Source: JAOTZA01 sp965224065
Lineage (GTDB): Bacteria; Acidobacteriota; Thermoanaerobaculia; Multivoradales; JAHEKO01
Direction of reading: 5' to 3'
Assembly (NCBI GenBank): GCA_965224065.1
Contig: CBDCYF010000005.1
Location: 3,844,001 to 3,908,000, forward strand
DNA length: 64,000 nt
In this document: positions 53,582 through 62,787 of the stretch, piece after piece
Layout: each line of letters begins with the position of its first letter
Numbering within the stretch: position 1 is the stretch's first letter
Position numbers and translations under genes: made by a program
Notes under the pieces: generated by a model
The model's input: the letters and a program-made list of their open reading frames with translations, nothing else
Databases searched by the model: none
Told to the model about the DNA's origin: nothing

Positions 53582-55558
53582 GTGGTCAAGTGGATATCGA
53601 AGCTGTTGGGACTGATACCGGAGGCGGTCGTTCGATCGACTACCGAAAACCACAACACGGTGGGGAGGCTCAACTCACTGCTGGAAGCGACCGCGGATGC
53701 CACGGTGGGAGTCGATGCGAAGGGTCGCATCGCCTTTGCCAACGTCCAGACGGAGAGGCTTTTTGGCTATTCGCAAGACGAGCTGCTGGGCCTTCCCGTT
53801 GAGAAGCTGTTACCGCGCGTGTTCGAGGTCGGCGGGCTGGGCCGCCGAAGTCTTTTTCTCGCCGATCCGCGCACACAGCGCATGGGAGAGGTGCCGGAGC
53901 TCCGAGCGAGAAGAAAGGACGGGACCGAATTCCCGGTGGAAGTGGGTGTAAGCCGGTTTACACATGATGATCTCGTAGCGATTTTCTTCATCGGCGACAT
54001 AACGGACATTGTGTACGCGGAGAAGGCCCTGCTGGACTCTAGAGAGGAGTTCCGCTCGGTCGTTGAATCTGCGCCCGACGCCATGGTGATCGTCGACGTC
54101 GGGGGCCAGATCCGGCTCGTCAACGCCCAGACCGAGAAGATCTTTGGCTACTCCCGAGAGGAGCTACTGGGACAGCCGATCGAAATCCTGATTCCGGATC
54201 GGCTCAAGCACAGCCACAGCAAACAGCGCGCCGCTTACGAGGCCGATCCGCGGCTGAGGACCATGGGCAGAGAGCGTCTGAACATCGTCGGGCTTTGTAA
54301 GGACGGGAGCGAGCTTCTGGTCGAGATCGGTCTCAGTCCTCTCAAGATCCAAGACCGCGCGATGACCGCTGCCAGCATACGCGACGTCTCCGGGCGGCGC
54401 TCCCTCGAGCGGCAGTTGCATCGAGCTCAGAGGATGGAGGCCGTCGGGCGACTCGCCGGCGGCGTGGCGCATGATTTCAACAATCTTCTGACCGTGATCA
54501 ACGGCTTTGCGGAGCTGGCGCTGGAGAAGATCATCGAGGACCACCCAAGCCGTAGCGACGTGGAGCAGGTTATCGTGGCCGGAGATAGGGCCGCGGCCCT
54601 GACCCGCCAGTTGCTGGCCTTCAGTCGGCAGCTCGTGCTCGAGCCGCGGGTGTTGGATCTAAATCGCATCGTGCGGGAGTTCGAAGGGTTTCTCCGCCGA
54701 GCGATCGGTGAGGGCGTCGAGCTGACCACGGTTCTCGATCCGGAGTTGGGCAAAGTGTCGGTCGATTCCAGTCAGGTGGAGCAGATCCTGATGAATCTCG
54801 CCGTCAATGCCCGAGACGCGATGCCAGCGGGGGGGGTGCTCAAGATCGAAACGGCCAACGTGGAGCTGAACGAAGCCTATGTGGGCGATGCTTTGGTAGT
54901 TCCCGGCCGGTACGTACTGCTCGCCACGATCGACAACGGTGTCGGCATGGATGAGGAGACGCTGAGCCACATCTTCGAGCCGTTCTTCACGACGAAGGGA
55001 AGTGACGACGGAACGGGGCTTGGCCTGTCGACGGTCTACGGCATCGTCAGGCAGAGCGGTGGCTATGCCCGGGCCCGCAGCGAGCCCGGGAGGGGAGCCA
55101 GGTTCGAGGTCTACCTGCCTGTGGTGGAGGACCCCGTTGACGTTGTGACACCGAGCGAGGATACGGCCCTGCCCCCCGGCGGGTCGGAAACCGTGTTGCT
55201 GGTCGAGGACGAAAAACAAGTTTTGAATCTCCTTGAGCGTTTTTTGGAGGAGAAGGGGTACCGGGTCCTGGCGGCGCGGCACCCGCAGGATGCCCTCGAT
55301 GTTTCCAGAAGGCATGAGGGCCCGATCGATTTGGTCGTGACCGACATGGTCATGCCAGGAGGTACCGGCACCGAGTTGATGGAGCGAATCGCACAGGAGC
55401 GCCCCGAGACAAAGGCACTGTATATCTCAGGCTATCTCGGCAAACGCGTTTCCGAAAAGGAGCCATCGGGGAACGTAGAGGGCCACTTTCTGAAAAAGCC
55501 GTTTAGTCAGAATTCCCTGACGGAAAAAGTGCGCGAAATATTGGACTCGGCGACATGA
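53582..55558 (+). CDS. Hybrid histidine kinase: two PAS, HisKA-HATPase, receiver
   Basis: GTG 53582 is used, with GGAGG at 53573-53577; a longer frame overlaps kinase copy 3. The 658-residue protein has two PAS domains (about 33-150 and 157-280), each with an NAQTE.IFGYSREELLG-like phrase. The phospho-acceptor is H297 in VAHDFNNLL. The ATP domain shows NLAVNARDAMP, DNGVGMDEE and GTGLGLSTVYG. The C-terminal receiver has D588 in VVTDMVMPG. There is no membrane segment, so it is cytoplasmic. Its stop overlaps the next gene (ATGA). Confidence 0.92.
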   Translation: MVKWISKLLGLIPEAVVRSTTENHNTVGRLNSLLEATADATVGVDAKGRIAFANVQTERLFGYSQDELLGLPVEKLLPRVFEVGGLGRRSLFLADPRTQRMGEVPELRARRKDGTEFPVEVGVSRFTHDDLVAIFFIGDITDIVYAEKALLDSREEFRSVVESAPDAMVIVDVGGQIRLVNAQTEKIFGYSREELLGQPIEILIPDRLKHSHSKQRAAYEADPRLRTMGRERLNIVGLCKDGSELLVEIGLSPLKIQDRAMTAASIRDVSGRRSLERQLHRAQRMEAVGRLAGGVAHDFNNLLTVINGFAELALEKIIEDHPSRSDVEQVIVAGDRAAALTRQLLAFSRQLVLEPRVLDLNRIVREFEGFLRRAIGEGVELTTVLDPELGKVSVDSSQVEQILMNLAVNARDAMPAGGVLKIETANVELNEAYVGDALVVPGRYVLLATIDNGVGMDEETLSHIFEPFFTTKGSDDGTGLGLSTVYGIVRQSGGYARARSEPGRGARFEVYLPVVEDPVDVVTPSEDTALPPGGSETVLLVEDEKQVLNLLERFLEEKGYRVLAARHPQDALDVSRRHEGPIDLVVTDMVMPGGTGTELMERIAQERPETKALYISGYLGKRVSEKEPSGNVEGHFLKKPFSQNSLTEKVREILDSAT

Positions 55559-57138
55559 AATTAGCCCCGACCGCTCCAACCGCCCAGCGTTTGGCCACGG
55601 CGATCCACCAGGCTGGTGAGTCCGTGATGATGATGGACCCGGCCGGCACGATCGAATACGTCAACCCCGCCTTTGAGGCGACCAGCGGTTATTCCTACGC
55701 GGAGGTCGTCGGGCAGCAACATGGCCTTTTTAGAAGTGGAGAGTGCGATGACCTGTCCTATGAAAACTGCTGGGAGACGGTCTCTACCGGCAGGATCTGG
55801 AGGGGCTACGTCACTCTCCGCAGCAAGGATGGCTCGCTCCGCGAAGTGGAGATGACGGTCTCGCCTGTCTTTGATGACGACGGCAGTGTGACCAACCTCA
55901 TCGGTGTGATGCGTGAAGTCAGCCGGCGTCGCGACCAGGAGAATCGACTCCATTTGTTCCGGAAGCTGGAAGCGGTCAGCCGTCTGGCCGGTGGCCTCGC
56001 TCACGACCTGAATAACCTGTTGACATCGATTCTGGGTCATGCCGACTTGGGCGCGAGGGGCCTGGAGCCCGGTCATACCGCGCACGGCGACCTGGTCGAG
56101 ATCCGAAGGGCCGGTGAACAGGCCGCAGACCTCACGGACCAGTTGCTGGCGTTTAGCCGCCAGCAGATGTTGCAACCTCAGGTGGTGGACCTGAATGAGG
56201 TCGTCATCGGTCTCGAAACGCCACTGCACCGGGCGATCGGCGAGAACGTCCGCTTGGTAACACGACTCGATCCGACATTAGGCCGGATCAAGGCCGATCG
56301 GTCTCAGCTCGAAAGAGTGATCCTGAACCTGGCGATCAACGCCCGCGACGCGATGCGAGAGGGAGGCGACCTTGTGCTCGAGACTCGAAACCTGGTTCTC
56401 AGCGAAGACTACGCAGCTCACGACGTTGCGGTAACGCTCGGCGCCTACGTCACCTTGACCGTCTCGGATAGCGGTGTCGGGATGAACGAAGAGGTGCGCA
56501 GCCGCGTCTTCGAACCGTTCTTTACGACCAAGGCACCCAACAAGGGAGCCGGCCTCGGGCTCTCGACGGTCTACGGCATCGTCAAACAGAGTGGAGGCTA
56601 TGTCTGGGCGTACAGCGAGCCCGGGCGGGGCTCTATCTTCAAAGTTCTGTTGCCACAGGTCGATGCGGGTGGTGGGGATTTGCCACTGGCGTCGGAGGCG
56701 CCACGGCGACACGTCGAACCGAGCACGATCGTCGTGGTCGACGACAATCCGATCGTACGATCGTTGGTATGCCGTCTTCTCGAACAGGAGGGGCATCGTG
56801 TGCTCTCTTCTGAGAACGCCGAAGACGTATTGGACCTCAGCCATGGTCAGCTCGACGATCTCGATCTCCTGCTGACCGACTACACCCTCCCGAAGATGAG
56901 CGGTTTGGCCCTGTCTCGAGAGATTCAATCGCGAATCCCGGGTCTTCCGGTGATCCTCATGTCCGGATATTCGAAGGCCGCGAAACTCAAGGCCGAGCCG
57001 GATCTCGCGGGAGTCCACTTTTTGCAAAAGCCCTTTGTTCGATCGGGTCTGTTGGAGGCGGTGGAAATTGCGCTGGGGTCGAGACGAGAGGACGGGCATC
57101 TGCAGGAGGACTCGGCCAAACGAGGAGAACAGACATGA
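55555..57138 (+). CDS. Hybrid histidine kinase: PAS, HisKA-HATPase, receiver
   Basis: The 527-residue protein has one PAS/PAC domain (about 12-125; EYVNPAFEATSGYSYAEVVG). The phospho-acceptor is H150 in GLAHDLNNLL. The ATP domain shows NLAINARDAM, SDSGVGMNEE and GAGLGLSTVYG. The C-terminal receiver (about 398-515) has VVVDDNP and D442 in LLTDYTLPK, with a conserved LQKPF. It is the second of two similar kinases and overlaps both neighbours by 4 bp. Being cytoplasmic, it may pass phosphate to the REC-EAL protein. Confidence 0.92.
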   Translation: MKLAPTAPTAQRLATAIHQAGESVMMMDPAGTIEYVNPAFEATSGYSYAEVVGQQHGLFRSGECDDLSYENCWETVSTGRIWRGYVTLRSKDGSLREVEMTVSPVFDDDGSVTNLIGVMREVSRRRDQENRLHLFRKLEAVSRLAGGLAHDLNNLLTSILGHADLGARGLEPGHTAHGDLVEIRRAGEQAADLTDQLLAFSRQQMLQPQVVDLNEVVIGLETPLHRAIGENVRLVTRLDPTLGRIKADRSQLERVILNLAINARDAMREGGDLVLETRNLVLSEDYAAHDVAVTLGAYVTLTVSDSGVGMNEEVRSRVFEPFFTTKAPNKGAGLGLSTVYGIVKQSGGYVWAYSEPGRGSIFKVLLPQVDAGGGDLPLASEAPRRHVEPSTIVVVDDNPIVRSLVCRLLEQEGHRVLSSENAEDVLDLSHGQLDDLDLLLTDYTLPKMSGLALSREIQSRIPGLPVILMSGYSKAAKLKAEPDLAGVHFLQKPFVRSGLLEAVEIALGSRREDGHLQEDSAKRGEQT

Positions 57139-58346
57139 GCCCGGACAGACGACGCGCCCTGATTCTGGAGGACAATTCTCTGACGCTAGAGACGCTGACC
57201 GACTACCTGAGAGCACCCGGCCTCGATTTGGTTGCGTGTTCGGAGATCGAGGCCGCGGAGTGTCTTTTGGACCGGGACGAGTTCGATGTCCTGGTGACGG
57301 ATCTGGAGGTTTCGGACTTGGGGGGGCTCGAAGGTATTCGCCTGATCCGCCATGTGACCTGCCACTTTCCGGAGACTCAGGTGATCGTGTTCAGCGGCAA
57401 GATCGACGGCACCGTGCATGGGTTCGCCCGGGCATTGGGAATCACCGAGTTGCTCGAAAAGCCGGCCGGCCTGAGACGTCTGAGGGAACTCGTTCACACA
57501 GGGGTACCGCTCCGTGGCGACCGCCCGCCGGAGCGATCCGGAGATGTGACTCATGTAGAGACCGTGGACGAGCTCCTCGAAAGCCGGTCCATCTCCGCCG
57601 TGTTGCAGCCGATCGTCACCCTCGACCCCGAGCTCGAGGCAACGACGACCTTTGGCGTGGAAGGGCTATCGCGGGGCCCCAAGGGGTCGCTGCTGAGAAA
57701 CCCCGAGATCTTCCTCGACTATGCCTCGCGCAAGGAAAAGCTGTTCGAGATCGAGTTGCAGTGCGTTGAAGCGGTGCTGGCCGAGGGGAACCACCTTCCG
57801 AAGGTCGGCAAGCTCTTCATCAACACGCGGGCGAGATCGCTATCGGCTTCCGGCTTTGCCCCCGAGCTTCGCAGCCTGGCACGCGATCACGGGTATCACG
57901 AGAGCGACATCGTGCTCGAGTTGACCGAACAGGAATCCGCCCTCAACCTCGGCGCCTTCGATGAGGCTCTGAACACGCTCCACGACTACGGCTTCGCGCT
58001 GGCTCTCGACGACTATGGAAGTGGATTCGCCAATCTCCATCAAGTCCAGCAGCTACCACTGGACTATGTGAAGATCGATGGTCGGTTCTGTATCGGTATC
58101 CATGAAGATCTGAGAAAGCAGGCGATCGTCCGCTCGACGGTCGAATTGACTCGGGAGCTCGGCATCTCGACCATCATGGAACGCGTCGAGACCGAAGACG
58201 AGTTGAGCGTGGTGCAGGAGCTGGGGGTCGACTACGCCCAGGGCTATTACTTTTCCGCGCCGATTCCGGGTCGAGAGCTGGCGACTTCGTTCCAGCCGAT
58301 CGAGCCGACTTCGCCGGTCGAGCTGGATGCGCTGGTCGCGTCGTAG
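57135..58346 (+). CDS. REC-EAL cyclic-di-GMP phosphodiesterase
   Basis: The 403-residue protein has a receiver domain (1-120) with LEDN, phospho-acceptor D56 in LVTDLEVS and K109 in LLEKPAG. The EAL domain (about 145-390) keeps the residues used for c-di-GMP cleavage: E176 in VEGLSR, N230, E262 in LELTEQE, D292-D293 in LDDYGSG, K313 in VKIDG, E349 in IMERVET and Q369. The name motif reads EGL. It should lower c-di-GMP when phosphorylated, probably by one of the two hybrid kinases upstream. It ends the operon; the next gene is convergent. Confidence 0.9.
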   Translation: MSPDRRRALILEDNSLTLETLTDYLRAPGLDLVACSEIEAAECLLDRDEFDVLVTDLEVSDLGGLEGIRLIRHVTCHFPETQVIVFSGKIDGTVHGFARALGITELLEKPAGLRRLRELVHTGVPLRGDRPPERSGDVTHVETVDELLESRSISAVLQPIVTLDPELEATTTFGVEGLSRGPKGSLLRNPEIFLDYASRKEKLFEIELQCVEAVLAEGNHLPKVGKLFINTRARSLSASGFAPELRSLARDHGYHESDIVLELTEQESALNLGAFDEALNTLHDYGFALALDDYGSGFANLHQVQQLPLDYVKIDGRFCIGIHEDLRKQAIVRSTVELTRELGISTIMERVETEDELSVVQELGVDYAQGYYFSAPIPGRELATSFQPIEPTSPVELDALVAS

Positions 58347-58380
58347 GCGGCGCGCCAAACCCACCGAAACGCTCGAATCG

Positions 58381-59538
58381 TCAGTCGCTCGACTCGTCCG
58401 CGAACGAGAACCCGTGCGCTTCGGCCTGGTTGCGCAGACTTCGCAGCAGGGCCCCGTCAAACGCCCTCGAGGGGTCGAGCCCACGCCTTTTCGCTTCCTC
58501 GGCGATAAAGCGGCGCCGCTGGTCTCCCAGCTCGGCGATAAGCTGACCGATCTGTTCTCGACGGATCCGCAGGTCTTCGAAGTAAATCAGCCGCTCGTCG
58601 GCCGACATCTTTCGTAGTTCGGGCGACAGGGCGTCGACCTTGGTCGAGGTGAGATCCAGACGGCCCGCCTCGACCGAGGTCACGAAATCCCAATCGGTCG
58701 TATAGAGCTGGCTCGCCTTGGCCTGCGCGCGGCTGGCGGCGACCGCCCGACCGAGGCTGCGCGCGTTGCGGTCCTGGCGAACCTGGTTCTTTTTGGCCGC
58801 GACAGCGTCTGCGGTGGCGGGAACGTACGTGTCGTTGAGCTCACCACCCAGCCTGGCCAGCTCGCCATCAAACGGGGTCTCGATGACGACGACCTTTTCG
58901 TTGTGGTCGATGCCGTGAAAATCCCCGTCGGCCAGGGTTGCCATCTCCCTCCAGGAAGCCGCGCTCGGGTGACTCTCCTGACCGCAGAAAATCGCGTTCA
59001 CCAGGATGCCCTTGTCACGAGCCAGGGCGCTCATGGCGCGAAAGCCGACCGGTTCTTCCCGGTCGGCGGATTCGTTGCCGGCGACAAACAGGAGCTTGAC
59101 CGCTCCCGGGGCGCGTGACCAGCCGAGTTGTTGGAGGCTGACCCGCAGCGCGTGGCCGACGTTCTCGACCGCGCCGCGGCTCCTGAGCGCAAACAGACGC
59201 GCCGACAGGTGGTCCAGGTCCTCGGTGAGATCGGTCTCCACCCGCACCCAGCCGTTGTCGCGGGTCGCAGGACTCTGGTTCCCGAAGGTCACGAGCGCCA
59301 CCCGCAGACGCGGCGGCGGCTCGACACGGGCCAGGTCGTTGACGATCTCCCACAGCCTCAGCCGGGTCGAGTCGATGAGCCCCTTCATGGTGCCGCTGAC
59401 GTCGAGAACGATAGCGACGTCGATCTCTTGTGGGGTCCCTTCTGGGGTTTCCCCGATCTGGGCCGCGAGCGGCGAGACCGCCAGAGCGCAGATACACAGG
59501 AGTCGTGCAAAGGTGCGAGTTTGTCTGGATCCGATCAT
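58381..59538 (-). CDS. Secreted VWA-domain protein
   Basis: The 385-residue protein has a signal peptide (LLCICALAVSPLAAQ). The VWA domain follows at about 38-230, with the metal site VLDVSGTMKG (DxSxT rather than DxSxS), a VGHALRVSLQQL helix and GAVKLLFVAGNESADRE. The C-terminal part (about 240-385) is charged and helical. The role is probably periplasmic adhesion or complex assembly. It is divergent from the FecR gene (141 bp between starts) and convergent with the REC-EAL gene. Confidence 0.8.
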   Translation of the reverse strand: MIGSRQTRTFARLLCICALAVSPLAAQIGETPEGTPQEIDVAIVLDVSGTMKGLIDSTRLRLWEIVNDLARVEPPPRLRVALVTFGNQSPATRDNGWVRVETDLTEDLDHLSARLFALRSRGAVENVGHALRVSLQQLGWSRAPGAVKLLFVAGNESADREEPVGFRAMSALARDKGILVNAIFCGQESHPSAASWREMATLADGDFHGIDHNEKVVVIETPFDGELARLGGELNDTYVPATADAVAAKKNQVRQDRNARSLGRAVAASRAQAKASQLYTTDWDFVTSVEAGRLDLTSTKVDALSPELRKMSADERLIYFEDLRIRREQIGQLIAELGDQRRRFIAEEAKRRGLDPSRAFDGALLRSLRNQAEAHGFSFADESSD

Positions 59539-59679
59539 CTGGCGATCCTCCTCCCGCAGCCAAACTATGGCAGCGCTCGCCGCGGGTCAAATAGACCGGG
59601 CTCGATAAAGCGCTGGGCGCGGTAGACGCAAGCGGAGAGGGTATACTGTCTTTAAGTTTCCACCCGCAAGGAGGCTGCG

Positions 59680-60885
59680 ATGAGACGACGACTCTGTTTC
59701 GCTGTGGCGGCGGTGCTGACTCTGACGCTGCCCGCCGCCGTCCGGCCGCAGGCCGAGGTCACCGCGCTCTCCGTGGATTCCGAGCCTATGGAGACCACCG
59801 ATGGTCTGCGTCTGTCCCGGTTTGCCGATTTTTCGGAAGAGGACACGATCTCGATCGGCACGCTGCTCGAGGTCGGGGATCTGCTGACCAGCGTCTCCGA
59901 ATCGATCGACGTGGAGCTCGGCTGCGGCGAGGAGACGGTGCTTCGCTTTTCGGGCGGGTTTCGTCTGCTGATCAACAATCCCGAAGAGACCGGCTGCGCC
60001 GTCGATCTGTTGAGCGGCACGGTCGACGCCCTGACCGATGTTCCCGCCGAGGTCGGGGCGGGTGACATCACATTGGGGGTCGAGGGCACGCAGTTCTCGC
60101 TTTCGCTGACTCGTACCGAGGCCGGACCCGACCAGGATCTTTCGGTTTTCGAGGGCAAGGTCACCGTGCGATCGGGCGCGATCGACGACGAGGTCGAGAC
60201 CGGCCGGACCTGGAGACACACCGGGGGCGAGAGGGTATGGGGAGAGGTCACCGAGGCCAAGGCCGAGCGCACCGCGGCGCTTTTTGCGCGGATGGACGTG
60301 GCCAAGAGCGTCGCGGCCGGTGAGGAGGTCGGCGACAAAGAAAAATCCTATGACGAGCTCCGCACGCTCCATCTCGCGGTGCTCACCAAGCCCACCGACA
60401 CCGGCAACCGCGTCAAGCTGGCCAAGGCGCAGCTCGAGTACAAGCGCGACGACTCGGCGGCCTACCACTTGAAGCGCGCGAACGTAACGACCGAGGAACA
60501 GCTCGAGACCTACCAGATCGACAAGCGGGTGATGCCCTACATCACGAAGGGTCGTCTGGCTCCGGCTCCTCAGAGCCCTGGCCCGGGGGTGACGACGACC
60601 CAGATTGGCGACTTGACCCTGGTCGCGCAGGTCGATCCCTTTTTGCTCATCCGCCAGGGTCGGTACCAGGAGGCGATCGAGATCCTGAAGGAGCGCGCGG
60701 CCGACCGGCCCACGTCGAAGATCTACTGCGGTCTGGCCAAGGCCTATCTGGGGCTCGAGGGTTCGGCGGGCCGGAGAGCCAAGCGCTGGGCGGTCCGTGC
60801 GCTCGAGCTCCACAGAACCGATCACAAGCTCTCGGACGAGGAATACACGGCCTGCCGCAGGATCTACGCGCGCGTCCGCCGGTGA
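59680..60885 (+). CDS. Secreted FecR-domain protein with C-terminal TPR-like part
   Basis: The 401-residue protein starts after AAGGAGG. A signal peptide (LCFAVAAVLTLTLPAAVRPQ) is followed by a FecR-like strand pattern: ISIGTLLEVGDLLTS, GGFRLLINN, and TLGVEGTQFSLSLT...SVFEGKVTVRSG. Such domains sense or bind at the periplasmic face. The C-terminal third has LLIRQGRYQEAIEILKERA and KAYLGLE, one or two TPR-like units. There is no membrane anchor apart from the signal. It lies 54 bp before the CHASE2-TIR gene and may act with it; the FecR-CHASE2 adjacency is common, from memory. Confidence 0.78.
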   Translation: MRRRLCFAVAAVLTLTLPAAVRPQAEVTALSVDSEPMETTDGLRLSRFADFSEEDTISIGTLLEVGDLLTSVSESIDVELGCGEETVLRFSGGFRLLINNPEETGCAVDLLSGTVDALTDVPAEVGAGDITLGVEGTQFSLSLTRTEAGPDQDLSVFEGKVTVRSGAIDDEVETGRTWRHTGGERVWGEVTEAKAERTAALFARMDVAKSVAAGEEVGDKEKSYDELRTLHLAVLTKPTDTGNRVKLAKAQLEYKRDDSAAYHLKRANVTTEEQLETYQIDKRVMPYITKGRLAPAPQSPGPGVTTTQIGDLTLVAQVDPFLLIRQGRYQEAIEILKERAADRPTSKIYCGLAKAYLGLEGSAGRRAKRWAVRALELHRTDHKLSDEEYTACRRIYARVRR

Positions 60886-60939
60886 CGTGCGCGGCGGTGG
60901 TGGACGTACGGTGACGACGCCGGACTAGGATCACCGGGT

Positions 60940-62787
60940 TTGGGCTGGCTCCGGCTCGACATCGTCAAGCTGCTTCTGCTGGCGCTCCCGGCGCTGGCGC
61001 TCAATTGGTGGTTGGTCGGCAGCACGGGCACGTTCTCGGAAGAGCCCGGCCGGGTGGTTACGCTGTTGGTCGTTCTGGGCGTCCTGACGGTCGTTCTCGC
61101 GGTGTTTGCAAGCCGGGACGCAGCGGTCAACCTGGGAGGCGGGTTTTTGCTCTTCTTCCCGGTCTTCTGCCTCTTTTTCTCGCTCGCAACGGCGACCGAC
61201 CTGCTGACCGGCAAACGCGTGCTACTGGCTGGGCATTCGGAGAGAGTTCCACGGAATTTCCTCGGGCTCAGCCGTTTGGGTGACTGGCACTACCGGTTCG
61301 CCACCGAGGCCCCGCCGGCCCACGATTTCCTGATTGTCACGCTGCCGTCGTTTGCCGGGGAGGCGCGCGCGCAAGTGCGGCGACGCTTTGCGTTTCTGAT
61401 CGACAGGGCCACCGAACACGATGCCAAAGGTATCGCGTTCGACTATTTTCTGGAGAAGCCCTCCGAGTTCGACGGGCAACTGGCCGGCTCGCTCGAGCGG
61501 GCCAAAGAACAGGCTGTACCGGTCTTCTTCGGATACCGGTATCAGGAGGTGGACGGCGAGCTGGAACGGCGGGATCCGGCGGCAAGCCTCGCCGACGCGA
61601 TACCCGTCGAGCGCCAGGGACACCTCTCGGGCTACCGAGAATCGGACGGTCGGGTTCGCATGGTGCCCATCGGGCCGCACGGAAACCCCGCGCACAAGGC
61701 GCTCAGCCACAAGATCGCCGAGCAGCTTCACGGAGGGGAGTTGCCGGCTCCGGGCCGTCTGTTGCAGTACACGCGGCCGCGGTTCGGCGTACCGGTCGAG
61801 GAGTTCTCTCCCACAATGGATTTCGGGCGTTTCCGCCACCGGTTCGTTCTGGTGGGAACCTCGTCCGAGACCGACCGCGTCGACACACCCTATGGCGAGA
61901 TGCAGGGAGTCGAAGTCCACGCTTTCGCCGTCAACAGCCTTCGATCGGGGCACTCGATCCGCCATCTCGACGAGCGCTTCGCGTTCCCGCTCCTTTTCGC
62001 CGCGTGCTATCTGCTCACGTTGTTCTATGTCCGTGGCCACAGCGTGCGCTTTTTGATCCTCGCCGCCCTGACGCTGGGTGTTGTCCTCACCGGGTTCGCG
62101 GCGCTGGCGATGCGTGAGGACCTGCTCTGGATCGACGTCAGTTACCCTCTGGTGGGTCTCGGTTCTCTCCTGGCATTGCTGTTGACCATCCGCGTCCTCC
62201 GGATGGCCCACGGCCGGGCCCTCGGAGGTCTCGACGAGCGGCCGGCGATCGTCGTGCCCGAACCGGATCGGCTCGCCGCCGGAGACGCCCGCCCCGGGAG
62301 CGCGCTGGACCTGGACCCGCCGGGGAACGTGGCGGATCCGCCGACGGGCCCAGGCGAGGGAAGCGACTTTGACGTCTTCCTCAGCCACAACAGCCAGGAC
62401 AAGCCTCGGGTCCGGGAGCTGGGCCAGGCCCTCATCGCCCGGCGGCTCAGGCCCTGGCTGGACGAATGGGAGCTGGTGCCCGGACGCTCGTGGCAGGACG
62501 ACCTCGAGAACATTTTGCGGACCGTTCGCAGCTCGGCGGTGCTGGTCGGCGCGGGTGGGCTGGGCCCCTGGGAGATCCCTGAGATCCGGGCTTCTCTTTC
62601 CGAGAGCGTCCGGCGAGGGCTGCCGGTGATCCCCGTGCTCCTGCCGGGCGCGGCAAAACAGCCGGTCCTCCCGCTCTTTCTGACGCAGTTCACCTGGGTC
62701 GATCTGCGAGGGGGGCTGACCGAGGCGGGTCTGGACCGGCTGGAGTGGGGCATCACCGGCGTCAAGCCGGCGGGCGAGACCCGCTGA
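60940..62787 (+). CDS. CHASE2-TIR membrane fusion protein
   Basis: The 615-residue protein starts at a TTG. Two N-terminal membrane helices precede an extracytoplasmic CHASE2 region (about 95-345), seen in KGIAFDYFLEKP, GYRESDGRVRMVPIG and FVLVGTSSETDRVDTPYGEM then GVEVHAFAVNSL. Three helices follow (about 350-425), and after a proline/acid linker the C-terminal TIR domain starts at D476 (DFDVFLSHNSQDK). E509 and E511 of WLDEWELVPG lie where the toxic-NADase Glu would fall. CHASE2 usually drives adenylate cyclases or kinases; a TIR output is unusual. No immunity gene or nuclease is adjacent. Confidence 0.82.
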   Translation: MGWLRLDIVKLLLLALPALALNWWLVGSTGTFSEEPGRVVTLLVVLGVLTVVLAVFASRDAAVNLGGGFLLFFPVFCLFFSLATATDLLTGKRVLLAGHSERVPRNFLGLSRLGDWHYRFATEAPPAHDFLIVTLPSFAGEARAQVRRRFAFLIDRATEHDAKGIAFDYFLEKPSEFDGQLAGSLERAKEQAVPVFFGYRYQEVDGELERRDPAASLADAIPVERQGHLSGYRESDGRVRMVPIGPHGNPAHKALSHKIAEQLHGGELPAPGRLLQYTRPRFGVPVEEFSPTMDFGRFRHRFVLVGTSSETDRVDTPYGEMQGVEVHAFAVNSLRSGHSIRHLDERFAFPLLFAACYLLTLFYVRGHSVRFLILAALTLGVVLTGFAALAMREDLLWIDVSYPLVGLGSLLALLLTIRVLRMAHGRALGGLDERPAIVVPEPDRLAAGDARPGSALDLDPPGNVADPPTGPGEGSDFDVFLSHNSQDKPRVRELGQALIARRLRPWLDEWELVPGRSWQDDLENILRTVRSSAVLVGAGGLGPWEIPEIRASLSESVRRGLPVIPVLLPGAAKQPVLPLFLTQFTWVDLRGGLTEAGLDRLEWGITGVKPAGETR

